Positions 23,343-35,902 of a DNA stretch of 64,000 nt are shown here, piece after piece. The stretch's first letter is position 1. The number at the start of each line of letters is the position of its first letter. The DNA comes from Silene latifolia (lineage: Eukaryota > Streptophyta > Magnoliopsida > Caryophyllales > Caryophyllaceae). The position numbers were made by a program, and so were the translations under genes. The stretch spans positions 36,970,652-37,034,651 of the forward strand of contig NC_133536.1 of the NCBI RefSeq assembly GCF_048544455.1. The letters are read 5' to 3'. The notes under the pieces are model-generated. The model ran no database searches and had not been told where the DNA came from. It saw only the letters and a list, made by a program, of their open reading frames with translations.

Positions 23343-24570
23343 GAGTCCGGTCACATTGTAGTAGAAAATGTTTTCATGAGGAATTTTATTGTACTCCCGC
23401 AGAGGGTTTGTTCACAGAAGGAGATAAAGAGGTAGGTTGTCCACCTTCTTGGATCAATACCCCTTTACTCCTTAGCTGTTTACTTAGGTTTAGGGTTGGG
23501 ATTGATGAATTGTGTGACTCTCTTTTATAGAGGCAAGTGGATAAATCACAAAAATGCTGGTAGGTTGAAATATTCAGGTGAGTCTTTGCCGGCTCTTTTT
23601 TTTTGATGTGTTTTAGCAAATATGCCGGTGTCTTCTATCTTTGTTTAGTTTTGGTGTTTGAGATATAAGATTTTGCAGGGCTTGTTAGATGATATGCCAG
23701 GATTTAATACAAGCTTACCTAAGTCCCGAGTGTGCTTAGAAATGGATGTTAGCTTGAGCACTCGTTTAAATCTGTTTATTCGTATTAGTTTAGTAGATAT
23801 GAAGTGCTAGTTGTTAGATTCATGTTTGGTTTGTGCTCGAGCCTCGATGTATGGATAGCATTGTTTCAAGTAATCTGGGGTTGGGGGAGAATAACGGAGA
23901 TGAAGACTACTACTTTGGTAATGAGACTGAAGCATAAGCAACGGAATGGCTTCGTACCTGTGGAAGGTTTTTTAATTGCGGTGAATATCTCTTGCGTTTT
24001 AGTCTGCCGTTTGCTTCTCGAAATTTGTTCTTGCGTGCACCTTGTTGATGTAGTTAGCACTGGCTCATTACTTCTTTCCACAATGCTTCTAGTTCCATTT
24101 TGATCGTGTGTATAAATTTGTATCCTCATTTCGGGAGAGGTAGAGATATTGGGCCTCTCATTCTCCCAAAAAATGCTACGTGTGCCCAAGATTCGTACTC
24201 CCTCTCGGCCTCACCCATTTGCTTACATACTTGACTATTCGTTATTTGGTCTGTCTCAGTCGTCTGGTTATGCTCCATATGCAAGTAAATTTTGTGCTAA
24301 AAAATCTGTCTATAATATTTGTCTCACTCTACGACAGCACCTTTTTAGATTGGTGTAACTATGTTGTTGATGCCCTCCGCAGTGACGCTTATCTCTTCTG
24401 AGTGATTACATCTCCATTTCACTGGCTAACCGCTACCTAATTTAATCTTTGACAGTACAGGGATGGACTTAATTCAGGACTTGCAACATATGATACTCTG
24501 ATGTCTTTTCATCATACTGATAGAGTGATATGGTTACTTGACTACTTAACTTATTTATAGCGTATTGTAA

Positions 24571-24642
24571 AGGTTATTAGCTCAATGGTAGAGCGATGTG
24601 CTTATTTTGCACAAAGGTATGGGTTCGAATCCCATATAACCT
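24571..24642 (+). tRNA. tRNA-like sequence, type I, in element B
   Basis: Perfect acceptor stem AGGTTAT/ATAACCT, D arm GCTCAATGGTAGAGC, anticodon hairpin TGTGC-TTATTTT-GCACA with one extra base before it, and T arm ATGGG-TTCGAAT-CCCAT. The loop would give anticodon ATT, not an expected plant nuclear tRNA form. Likely tRNA-derived with polymerase III boxes retained. Confidence 0.55.
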
Positions 24643-24679
24643 AATAAATAAAAAATCTTGTGATTTTAGGATAGCTGTC

Positions 24680-25255
24680 AGGTGTACATGCATGAAATAA
24701 GTGTTATATGTGCATGAAATAAAGTTCTATGTGCATGAAAAAGTTCTTATTATGATACTAATTACTATTGGTTAAGGACATTAATTTTACATGGCCGTGA
24801 AATAAGATTATAAGTGCATGAAATAAGGTTCTATATGCATGAAATAAGGTTTTATGTGCATTAAAAAGTTTTTCAGTTGCACTAGTTGGTTATATTATGT
24901 TACTAATTATTATTGGTTAAGGACATTAATTTTCATTATATGTGCATGAAATAAGGTTCTATGTGCATGAAATAAGGTTATATGTGCATGAAAAAGTTCT
25001 TATTATGATACTAATTATAATTGGTTAGGGACATTAATTTTAATGGGTATGAAATAAGATTATAAGTGTATGAAATAAGGTTCTATATGCATGAAATAAG
25101 GTTCTATGTGCATTAAAAAGTTCTTCAGTTGCACCAGTTGGTTATATTATATTACTAATTACTGTTGGGTAAGGATATTAATTTTGATTATATGTGCATG
25201 AAATAAGGTTCTATGTGCATGGAATAAGGTTCTATGTGCATGAAACAAGGAAAAT
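24680..25255. repeat. Array of the 21-bp unit ATGTGCATGAAATAAGGTTCT in element B
   Basis: Direct copies of the unit are grouped into longer modules that also contain ATTGGTTAAGGACATTAATTT. The same modules recur in element C, showing the core spread as a block. Confidence 0.8.
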
Positions 25256-25378
25256 GTCTGTGAAGGAGATTTAATATATTTATCGGCCTTTTCAAGGCAT
25301 TTTAGGCTTATGCATAGAAACTACCAGTCCATGGCAATTACAATGTAAAAGAATGTAAAAGAAACACCGGTATTTGCT

Positions 25379-25446
25379 AGCCAATATGGGAGTCGAACCC
25401 ATATTTTGTGCATTGCACAATGCTCTACCATTTGAGCTAATTGGCT
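25379..25446 (-). tRNA. tRNA-like sequence, type II, in element B
   Basis: Minus-strand acceptor stem AGCCAAT/ATTGGCT (7 of 7 pairs), D arm GCTC...GAGC, palindromic TGTGCAATGCACA in place of a normal anticodon arm, and T arm ATGGG-TTCGACT-CCCAT. It converges on the type I copy at 24571 across the array. Confidence 0.55.
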
Positions 25447-26307
25447 TTCGGAGTTGGACCCAAATGATGCGCTTTTTAGGTCTGTGTTGTAGCATATCAA
25501 GTTTCAGGACAATTGAAGTTAAAGCTGATATTTTGTGCACTTTGCTCATCTTTATGCTAAAAAGTAGTACAATATACCTTAAGCTGGAACAGAGTAAGAC
25601 TGGTAATTAATAGCAGTGAGTTTTATTACTAAGGGATCGAGTCTGCGCCGGAGTCGAACTTGAGGAAGTGAGCAGTTGGGGATCTTTGATTACAAGAGGA
25701 CGAAGTGGCGCCTAACTGGCAAAACACATGAACCTCTTACCATGTGGCAATATAAATAAACGAAACCCTACTAAAGAGGGTTAATTGTCTGCATCACGAG
25801 TCATCACGCATCACCGGTTCAAATCACCAACCGGCTCGCAACAACTTTTGTTCTCCCAGACGGGTACCCGTCTGCCGCCCCCCATCCCGGCTGGGAATAC
25901 ATACAAAACATCCTCAAGTTTCCAGAGAACTCCCAGCCGGTGCCATCACCGACGGACGGTCGACCATTGGCACCTTTTGGCGTGCTTCAGATTCCATTTC
26001 TTCTTTTTGTTTTGTTTAAACCCGTTTCCCCTTTCTTATTTTGTGTATGTATGATGTGCAGTACCCTTGACAACAAATATTATTATTAATTATTATTAAT
26101 ATTATTATTAATTATTATTATTATTAGATTAGTAGTATAAATACACACTCTCTCATTATTATTAGACTACCTTATTATTAATTGTCGACCGACTCTTTGC
26201 TCGGCTCCAAAACGATTAATGAATATACCGATAAGCACATACGTAAACCAGGAACTTGATATGAATGCTATAAGACCTCACTTTGTAAGCAATACGTAAA
26301 CCGAAAA

Positions 26308-26530
26308 AAAAGACACGCGCCTCAAACACGAACACGATGCAAATTGAATAAGATAATCAATTTCTTACCTTTCATTCAAAATAGAAAAAGAAATACAAAA
26401 ATCAGCTTATGGCGACAACTCGACAAGGCATGAAAGAAAGACATGCGCCTCAAACACACAAAACAGTACAAAAATTAACTAAAGATAATCAAAGTTTCTT
26501 ACTTTTCATTCAAAATAGAAAAGGAAAACG
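26308..26530. repeat. Imperfect tandem duplication (about 125 bp period) in element B
   Basis: A block with GACACGCGCCTCAAACAC and TTACCTTTCATTCAAAATAG recurs as GACATGCGCCTCAAACAC and TTACTTTTCATTCAAAATAG. It may be part of another captured sequence; I cannot identify it. Confidence 0.6.
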
Positions 26531-27388
26531 AATAAAAAAAAGGAGATACCCGATGCAAGCAAGCAAGCTGTTGATCCAAACAGTAAAGGAATCATACAGA
26601 GTCATTGACAATTTGACACCCAAAAACCCTGAAAACAGCTTAGTCTACTGAGTGTTTAAAAATATAAGATTTGGACCATCGATGTTGTTTGATAAGCAGA
26701 ACCCTACTAAACAGGAGATCAATAGTGCCCCTATAAAGGATGGGTCTGTCGAAAATGCCATTTATGTGGAGATTAACATATTTGCTAGGTTCAAATCATC
26801 ATGTATTCACTTTTCAAGTACTAGTTGTACGCAATAACACCATTTCTACTCAAGTTTGGAATCTAACAATAATCATGGATTAACACATATGGACTGTCTT
26901 TTTTATTTATGTAATTTCTCAATTTTCCTAACCCTAATTACCCAGTTTCCCCAATTTAATTCGAGAAACCCTAATTTCACAATCATAATTCATCAATTCC
27001 GAAAGTTAATCACGAATTAACAACTCGTCAACCCTAATTTGTTGACGAATTAACAAATTCAGAAAACATAAAATGGTAATTCAAGGAAATTGATTGAGAA
27101 ATCAAACAAACCTTGTCGAATTTGATGAACGGTGACGGATTGTTCGATTTTGCGTCTCCATTGATGAAGGAAGTAGCAGATATTGAAGCTTGTTCTTCAA
27201 TTACAAGAAGCAGTTTGGTGAAGGGAGAAAGAAATTAGAGACAAAAAGTAAGCCACAACGTAACTTTGTTAAATGTCTGATGGTTAGACGGAGATGTGGT
27301 ATGATCTCAGCCATTCATTTATTTAATATCTAAGGGCAAGAGGTTTCTCATAGTTCTCATTACATCGATGGGTTCTCACCGGATCTCG

Positions 27389-27392
<4 letters not shown>

Positions 27393-27454
<62 letters not shown>
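27393..27454. repeat. (TA)n microsatellite between element B and a Helitron
   Basis: About 30 TA units. The left edge touches the TIR of element B. The right edge runs into a Helitron-like 5' end, whose exact TC terminus is hidden in the repeat. Confidence 0.9.
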
Positions 27455-27456
<2 letters not shown>

Positions 27457-28510
27457 AAACTGGGTTGAAATGTTGTGGATGCGCCACGTGTCCTATACAG
27501 CCTTAATGACAAACATTAATTACAGCTAATCATTTAATATGAGCATAATAAATGCTGAATAAATCTCAGCAAAATATTAATTATAGTTTAATAAATTTAT
27601 TATAAAATTACAAAAAAAATAATGGTATTTTATTTCTAAAATTAATAAAAAATTATTTTGATAAAAATTCTAAAATGTAAATAATTACGTTCATTGCGAA
27701 AAATGCTTTCAATTGAGTATAATTTTGATTATATTTATTGAAATATTTTGATATTTTACATTTACGTAAAAAAAATATTTTGAGAAAGTTATAAAACATA
27801 GACCATTAAATCCAGTAAGAAAAATATATTTGGGAGAGTCACTATATTTATTAAAAATAGAATTTAAAGAAAACTACTAAGAGATAAGTTTTTATAGTGT
27901 GAGAATGAAAAAAATTATATTCTGAGAAATTGAATACATGCATGTAAAATTTTGATAAGTTTAAATAACATGATAAGGAGTATATATCTACACAGTAACG
28001 CATTGATCGCGAGTACATTTAAATAATCAAAATAAAAGTAATGATTATTAAATAATATAGTATTATAAACGCCATGAAAAAGTAAAAAATACGTTACATT
28101 TTTCTTTAATATATTCAATTAACTATGTATGCGTCAAGTATAAAATATTGATTATGACTAACTAAATATTACTTTTAGTTAAATATTTTATATGTTATCT
28201 TTTAAATACTTTGAAGTTAAAACCTAAAAAAAATTGAGAAAATTCAACCTATTTTATTTACAGGTAATTTATCAAACATCATTGTAGAAAAATAATATAA
28301 TTGATAGTTTAAAAAACAAAAGGTGTAAATTTATTATAAATATGTTTGACACATAGCAGTACACAATCAAAAGAATTGGATAAGTTGAGTTTGGACGCTA
28401 TATGTTTGATACATAAATATCACATGTTATACATAAAAAAATATAAATTACATAAAATTATATTCACGTCATTTTGAACAAATATTAACTGATTCGTGAC
28501 ATAATGTATC

Positions 28511-29101
28511 TGATGGGGCATATTCTGCACCCGCTGACCGAGTCAACATATTGAGCAAGGTCAAAGATATCCAAAGCAAGTCAACACCTTGGACAAACTG
28601 ACCTAGCCGACGCGACTGTCGGCTGTCACTGGGTCTCGGTGGTCAATCAATCACCGGGAGACATATCCGCGCACTCACATCCAAGACCCCTCGGCATGGA
28701 GTCAACAGGGCCCGCCGGCCTGCCATGGGTCCCTCGGACGAGGGTAGATCAGTCTTTCCACCTGCTCTACCACTTGGCCACTTGGCCACTACGTGACAAA
28801 AGGTGAAAGTCTATAAATACTCCTCAATCCTCATTGAGGAAAGGATCCGCAAATAATCAATCAAACATACTAATCTGGTATAAACTCCCTTATCTCTCTA
28901 CAATATACTTTGTGCCAAGTAACACACAACTTAATCCCTTTAAGTTTACTGACTTGAGCGTCGGAGTGAGTTCGCTCGGTACCAAGCCGAGCCCTCAGTT
29001 TGTTCATCGTTTCAGGAGAGGCCGAAAGGAAGAGTCAAGCAAAGTCATCATTCTACAAGCTTACGTGGTAACAAATCTGCTCTGGAACTACACCCGGAAC
29101 A
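28511..29101 (+). repeat. Solo LTR (probably Ty3/gypsy, Ogre/Tat-like) inside the Helitron
   Basis: Begins TGATGGGGCATATTC and ends CACCCGGAACA. Exact 5-bp duplications GTATC lie at 28506-28510 and 29102-29106. A TATAAATAC box is near 28812 and GAGCGTCGGAGTG near 28957, both usual in large gypsy LTRs. No internal region follows, so it is a recombined solo LTR. Confidence 0.85.
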
Positions 29102-29366
29102 GTATCGTTAAATGATATAACGTGACAACTCAATGTTTATCGTTGCGTTATTCGAATAAATTTTATTTTAATTAATATGATATTAGATAAGTAACAAATT
29201 TATTTATAAAACATTGATCATGCATAATTAATTATCACTTATTAGTTTTAATAATTAAAATTGTATGTATTTTATTTTAAAACATTGAAGTTAAACCTAA
29301 AAAAAATTAAATTTGAGAAAAATTAATTTATTTTTATTTCTAAATAAAAATATTAAAGATCATATA

Positions 29367-29681
29367 CTCCCTCCCAGTCACTATAATGTTCCCTCTTTCC
29401 CGAAATGGATTATTCAACTAATGTTCCCCTTTTTATTTTTAGAAACTTTTACTCTTATTTTATTCATTCTTCTCTCTTATCATCAAACTCCACACAACTC
29501 TTTTACTCCTATTTTATTACTTTCCTTTATGTTTTGGCCCCACAATTCTTTACTTACCTACTAATAATTCATCCCTCTCTCCTATCACCAACCCCACACA
29601 ACTCTTTTACTCCTATTTTAATATTTTTCCTTAAGTATTGTGCCCATATCAAATGGGAACAATATAGTGACTGGGAGGGAG
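29367..29681. mobile_element. Stowaway MITE near the Helitron 3' end
   Basis: CTCCCTCCCAGTCACTATAA and its inverted copy TTATAGTGACTGGGAGGGAG-type end enclose 315 bp, with TA at 29365-29366 and 29682-29683. Open frames across it are shadows. Confidence 0.88.
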
Positions 29682-29760
29682 TATGAATTATATTATTTTT
29701 CTTCAATTAAAATAACTAAATTTTAAAACAGGCCGCGTGAAGCGCGGGATACTACCTAGT

Positions 29761-31284
29761 TAAATAAAAAAAAAAGTGGTAAAAGAAGTCATCGTAGATT
29801 CGTAGTACAACATACTACAACCACGATCGTCGTAGTACATATTAGAGAGAAATTAGAGAGAGAAATTAGAAGGGAAAATGAGAGGGGTATAATTGTCAAT
29901 TATGTACTACGATGAATAAAACATGTACTGCGAAAAACAGGACCCTAAAATAATTAGGATGAGTAATTTATTTTCTAATTACTTGCTCCCTCTACTTCTT
30001 AAAGATATTTCACTTTCATTTTGGACCAAGTTTAAGGAGCGTAATAATATGTGGAAGAAAATTAAATGAAAAAAATAATATAAGGTCACAAGTCAACTAC
30101 TTATAAAAATATATAAACATAAAACGAAAGTATAACATTTTTGTTGATAAAGGTATGATTATTGGTCGGACTCATTAAGATCTTAAGGCTTTATTATAAT
30201 AAAGTATCAGTTTTTCACTAATTTTTATTATTATTTATTATTGTAATGTTCAGAATTTCTTGCTACTCACCTTAGATTTTATACATTATCATTCAAACTC
30301 GGCTCAAACTCTATTTTTTCACCATATTTTTCTTATGAGATTTTAAATAAAAAGGAAAAAATAATTTAACACATGAAAGACATTTATTGAATGTTATTCT
30401 TAAAAAAATGGGGTCAAACCTCTTGTAGAATTTTATGTTGAGTCTCGGATTTCTAATCGATGATGTACCAAATTACCCTCATAACTTATGTATTATTTGC
30501 AAATCAATTCCTGAAGGTTCACTTGTAGCAATGAGCCCATAAGTTTTCAAAATGTGCAACTAAGCACAAATAAAGTTTTCTGCCATTTGTTTACACTAAA
30601 ATCTATTATTTTCAATTATAAAAATTATTTAAATATATGTAATAAAAATTAAATACAATATTTACATATTCAACGAAAAATGTGAACCAAACTCAATATA
30701 ATGAAAAATTTACTCACATAACTTTTTATTGTAACTTCACTAAAAATTCTCATATTATGAACATTTTTCACCAAAATGAATAGAAAAAAAAAATATTTGA
30801 ACCTGCATTCTAATAATTAGGAATTTTAGAATTAATATTGATCAATAATTTTGATTTTCAATAATAGTAAAATATTTAATTTAGTATATTCATTCTTAAA
30901 AATAAGATATGGGGTTAATTGGACATTGAGAAAAAAAAATATGGGGTCTATTTGCTATATTTATAAGTTAAGGGGCTTAATTAACATATTACCAATTTTA
31001 TAGAAGTGATTTGCTATATTTCACGATTTCCAATATTCAACTTAAGACTTTGTCAAGACAATGGTAAACTATTGAGAGTCTTGAGCAAGTCCTATCTCAA
31101 GAGATGGCTCTGCCGACCCTTTATGTTTTTAGTACCATTTTGTTGATTGCGATCTAAAGTGTTTTGTGAGTTTTGAACCTATTTTTATAATAACATATTC
31201 ATTTTATCTATAATTGTGATTCGTACCTCTTTTATTACGGCTGGTATCATTTTAATCTCAATTAATTGTAAAATGATATTTCAA
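29761..31284. other. AT-rich intergenic stretch
   Basis: No gene. A weak inverted pair (AACTTATGTATTATTTGCAAA near 30484 and its relative near 30950) may be a decayed Mutator-like MITE, but the ends are not clear enough to call. Confidence 0.4.
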
Positions 31285-32879
31285 CTAGTTTTGTGACCCG
31301 TGAAATTCACGGGTTGTTCTCTTTCTAGTGTAATACTTTAGCGATTTAATACAATAACATACTACGATCAATTCAATTTACGGTTTTCATGTTTTAAGGG
31401 TTGTATAAATTCAATTAGTCTTTTATACAACAGTTTATCAGAAATTAAAATGTCATACATTAGATATACTAAGATACTCCTATCAAAAATAAAGTAACTC
31501 AATGCAAGCTAAAATGAATTAATAATATAAGTGTTCATATAATCAAATTAAACAAAACTATATTATCAAACAAAGATCCCCAAAGATACAGCACCCTCAC
31601 AAATTAGATATCAAAATTTCATCAACAATTCTGAAAATAACATAAAACACACAATTAGAAATGTTATGACAAAACTAACATTTCATTTGGAAGATGCTAC
31701 GGTTACACTCGGTGTATAGAATCTTCTATACACCACCAATTAAAATGTAGCATGTGGAGGAATATGTATTTGTAATTAGGGAGGGAATTGTGTAGATGTT
31801 TGGAGGGAAAAAATTTCACATAGGAGGGAAAGATGAAAAAGATGGAGGGAAATTTGTTAAAGCTTTATTAATTTTGGCAACATGAATAATAATCATATTT
31901 ATTATGATTAAATATAATATGATATCTTAAAAAAATATTTGTCAATATCTTTTAAAAAATTTAGGCTAAACTTTAAATCATACGATTACTAATTATTTTA
32001 TAAAAAAAAATCAAAAACCTAAAATTTTCATACGTATCATAAAAAAAATCAGAGCATACAGTATCCCTCCAAAATAGTATTATAAGAGTTAAAAAAATGA
32101 ACACATAACACTTTAATATCAAATAATTTAGTTAAATGATTGTGTAGATGTGTCTTGAACAACTGGTTGGAGTATTATATTTTACACTTGAGGTCGCATG
32201 TTCAATACTCACTAGTAGCATATAATTTTTTTTTTTAAAAAAAACGCAATTGGAAAAAAATGATGATCAGTGACTCAAAGAAGAATCGAACCCTGGTATT
32301 AAGGAGAAGAGTATCAATATTCAAGGCAAGCATTGTAACCAAGTTAGCAAGGGTATCAGCACATGCATTAAACTAAATTATAATCTATTTAGTTGTCTTA
32401 AACAATTACGTAAATTTTAGTAACGTTGAAATGATTATTCAAATGTACGTTCAACGAGCACGATAACTCTTAATTCCCACATACCCGATCATTCTATTAT
32501 AATTAAATTAAATGCTTGCATTTCTCTTTATATCTCATAATATAATTAAACTCAATCGATCGCATTTAATATTAACTTTCATAAAACGATTATTCTGTTA
32601 TTGTTCCCGTCAAATTTAACACAGTTATCATTAAATCACATAAAATGATTACATTAATATTGTAACGTTCAATCAAGCACATTATCTATGTACACACGTA
32701 AACCGATAATTATATTATTAACACATTATATCGATCTCATTTAGCATTAAGTTGCATATAGTGATCATTTTATTACAATTACCCTCAATTAGTGCACTAT
32801 CTCTTTTTGAATAACATAAAGCGATCATTTCAATCGTTCATATTTGTCATTAAGTTCATTTTCCTATCATATTTACGTT

Positions 32880-33010
32880 ATGTCTTATTTCGCGTAACCC
32901 TTAACCCTATTAATAAACCTAAACCCTGAAATTCTATAATTCTTTAAACCCTGAAACCCTAAACCTTAAAACCTGAAACCCTAAGCCTTCAAAACCAATA
33001 ACCTCTAAAA
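32880..33010. repeat. Degenerate telomere-like repeats
   Basis: Several AACCCT / AAACCCTG / CCCTAAACC units, the complement of plant TTTAGGG, lie interspersed over about 130 bp inside the Mutator-like element. Confidence 0.55.
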
Positions 33011-33368
33011 CCCTATAATAAATTTTGAACGCGCAAATTTTAATCTGAAGTTAAAAACTAACATGAATATCGTATGAGTAATTAAGATCACAAATGCTCG
33101 TATGGTTCGATTAATCATGTCATTGTATGTTTTATTAGCGTCAATTTTTAGTTAATAAGATTATATTTGTATAATTCATTAAGTAACATTATTTTATCTT
33201 TATTAACGTCAATTTTTTACTCATAATAACGTAACACTTGTATTGGAGTACAATGATTTGTATGATTCGATTTGGAGACGAATGTTCATATAATTCTATC
33301 AACAATGTCATTGTTTTGCTAATGTCATTTTTTTAATTAATAACGTAATAGTTGTACATAGAGGTGTT

Positions 33369-33566
33369 ATAGGAGTGTTAACGAGTCGAGCCGAGCCGAG
33401 CCGAGCTCGAGCTTGGCCTTGTTAGGCTTGTGCTCAAGCTTTGACCATGTTTCGAGCAGAGCTCGAGTCGAGCTCACACGAGCCGAGCTTTGACCAAACT
33501 TTGACCTAGCCGATTTCGAGTTGCTCGCGAACTGTCTCATCTACTCGTCTCATTAACACCCCTATT
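33369..33566. mobile_element. hAT-like MITE of GAGCCGAGC repeats
   Basis: The ends TAGGAGTGTTAACGAG and CTCATTAACACCCCTA are inverted copies. The interior is degenerate GAGCTCGAGCCGAG. Flanks TTGTACAT (to the left, about 33353-33360) and TTGTGCAT (right) match at 7 of 8, so the true left end may lie a few bases further out. Confidence 0.55.
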
Positions 33567-35694
33567 TGTGCATTTCGATTAGTAACATTATTTTTTCTCT
33601 ACAAATGTCAATTTTGTAGTAATAATAACGTGAGACTTGTAAGATTCGATTAATAACGTATAACTTGGAGCACGGATATTTGTTCATTAGATTAATATTA
33701 TGAATTTTTCATCAATAACATTATATTTCCAGCATTTGATTAATAACGTCAATATTTTAATAATAACGTAAAATTAATAACGTTATTTAATTTCGCAGTA
33801 CGTATTTTACCCATTACCGTATATTTTGTACATAGGTTTCCATTTGTATACCCCTACCACAAAAATCTCTAAAATTCTATTCCCTCGATTTCTAACCACA
33901 TCACCTCTAAAATTAATAATTTTTTTAATTCTAAAGATGATTTAGATATAGAAAAAGCATCACTTGTTAATTACAAATTACTAATCGAATTAATGAATTA
34001 TTGTATGTGTTTTTAAGATTTGCTTTAAAAATTTATTTAGGTTTTGGTTTCAATTGAGAGAAATTGGCTGTTGGATAGCCGCGGGCCAGCGGCGTGGAGG
34101 GTGAACGGTAGCGGTAAGTGCGGCGCATGGGTGGCCGACGGCAGGCGGCAAGGGTGGGTTAGAGAAGGCTGACGTGTGTTCTTTAGGTGTCGGGTTCGCC
34201 GACGAAGGGAATGAGGGGTGTGGTTCAGCGTGTAAGAGGGGGGAGGAGGATAACTGGGGTCAACGGTGGGGCCGACTGATGACACCGGTGATGGGTGGCC
34301 GGCGTTGGTGGGGTGGTTGGTGGTTGTTAGATTGTACGTAAGTTGTACATGTTAATGTTTGGTGGTTTTTTTGGTAATATTCTACACAATACAAAACAAT
34401 TGGAAATGGCAGGGTTGACAGGGTTATTGGCGGCTGACCGGAGGGCGACGGGATGGCCGGATTATTCGCCGGCGTGAGAAGTCACCGGCGCCGGTAGGTG
34501 TTTGACGGCGAGGTTGAGGGAGTTCAGCATATTGTGAAGAACAATTTTTGTTATTTGCAGGGTTAATGACGAAAAACATGGGAATACGAGAGAATGAAAA
34601 ATAAAAATAATAATATTTACCAAATTTGTTGAAAAATCTTATAATAAATTTTGAAAGTTTAAATTTTAAATTTGAACTCACTCTCAAAATGTACAAAAAA
34701 AAAAATTGAAAATGATTCTATCTCAATTTCCACAGTTGCCACATGTCACGATGTTATACGCAGTGTATAGAAGATTCTATACACTGAGTGTAACCTTAGC
34801 CTTTTCGCATTTCATACTCCCATAAAATTGAAGCTAATACAATAATAAATTGCGGAACTAAAAATTTTAAAACAACAATAACTTGAACAACAATTGGATC
34901 ATTATTGCCGAATACTTCACCTATTAAACAATATTATACAAAAAATGCTAAGTCATCCCCACAAATTTTCCACCTTTTAGCCATATTTTTGTGATATTTC
35001 AAAATATATATAATAATTGCTCAAAAAATTATTAATCATCCACGATTCCACGTTGATGTCACCAATTTTTAGTTAGTATGTAAAATATAGTTGTTTAAGC
35101 AATCTTAGTATTTCACTTCTCCTTATAATCTTCTTTCTTCAATAAATCATACCTACTAAAAAAAAGTAACACAATAATAGTGGAATTTGTTTTTTGCAAT
35201 ATTATCGTTATTAACTTAGTTTTACCTTAAGTAATGAAAAAAAGAAGGAATGATAATCAAATCATAGAGATGTAAGTATATTTACCTTGGAAGAGCTTAA
35301 CACAATAAATAATCTTGATAGCACCTAAATGAGAACAAAACAAACACATATGCGAAATTGAAAATGTGATGAACACTTCATAACCCATTACCCAATGAAA
35401 CTTCCATAAAAAAAAATAAAAAAAATTAGTTAATAATATCGGTGACACGTACCATTCTACTAACGATAGAGATAAGAAATTTTTTGCTTACAAATTTTGC
35501 CTTCCATAAAAAATATATAAACAATTGAGGATGCATTTTATGGCTATTAAATATTATTTTTTCATTATTATCAAATTTAATATAGGTATAAATAAAGATC
35601 AAGTTCATGACTTTTGAGCATCCATTTTTCATTATTATAAAGTTTAATATAAACATAAATATGGGAAAATGAGAAATGGTATGTAAAAGGTTTG

Positions 35695-35696
<2 letters not shown>

Positions 35697-35736
<40 letters not shown>

Positions 35737-35832
35737 TACTACTACTATTATTATTACTACTATTACTATTACTATTACTGTTACTACTATTATTATTATT
35801 ATTACTATTACTATTATTATTATTATTATTTT
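35697..35832. repeat. (TTA)n/(TAC)n microsatellite
   Basis: Pure TTA units change to mixed ACT/ATT triplets and back. The poly-Leu, poly-Tyr and poly-Ile frames over it are repeat artefacts. Confidence 0.95.
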
Positions 35833-35902
35833 TTTTATTTTTATTTTCTTACAAATTCCATTTTGCATGAAAGCCGTTTAAAAAGTTATCTTGTATATGT
35901 AA

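Larger units (their letters stand above)
22778..27393. mobile_element. Element B: 4.6 kb long-TIR element with a captured gene exon
   Basis: The left end GGGATCCTATGAGAACCA and the inverted right end GAGATCCGGTGAGAACCC each carry the triple TGAGAACC motif. The right arm contains a mini-exon on the minus strand (27112-27161), ATG to AG/GT, phase 2. The left half holds a captured Gly/Arg-rich exon (23234-23342). The core holds a type I tRNA-like sequence (24571-24642), a 21-bp unit array and a type II tRNA-like sequence (25379-25446). About 0.9 kb of this core (24540-25450) is nearly the same as in element C. A tandem duplication lies at about 26308-26530. No transposase seen. Confidence 0.75.
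27455..29759 (+). mobile_element. Non-autonomous Helitron carrying a solo LTR and a Stowaway
   Basis: The 3' end has the hairpin CCGCGTGAAGCGCGG followed by ATACTAC and CTAG at 29756-29759, then T, as Helitrons do when inserted at an AT site. The 5' part contains GCGCCACGTGTCC, a motif common near plant Helitron 5' ends, and begins in the (TA)n tract. No Rep/helicase frame is present. Nested inside are the solo LTR (28511-29101) and the Stowaway (29367-29681). Confidence 0.6.
31687..34807. mobile_element. Mutator-like TIR element (3.1 kb), possible Pack-MULE
   Basis: The arms share GGTTACACTCGGTGTATAGA on the left and, inverted, GGTTACACTCAGTGTATAGA on the right, each followed by the palindrome GTATAGAATCTTCTATAC. 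CATTTCAT occurs at both flanks (31679-31686 and 34808-34815), consistent with an 8-9 bp Mutator duplication. The interior holds a hAT-like MITE, telomere-like repeats, degenerate TAATAACGT repeats and a GC-rich island at 34037-34345. No transposase. Confidence 0.65.

Noticed and set aside
24680-25255. CRISPR-like appearance of the regular 21-bp repeats
   Set aside because: Units are nearly contiguous, spacers are themselves repeated, and the setting is a plant nuclear genome.
25785-26054. 89-residue frame in a GC-rich patch of element B
   Set aside because: No recognisable domain in any frame. It might be captured DNA but I cannot support it.
29313-29686. Two overlapping frames of about 90 residues
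   Set aside because: They lie over the Stowaway at 29367-29681.
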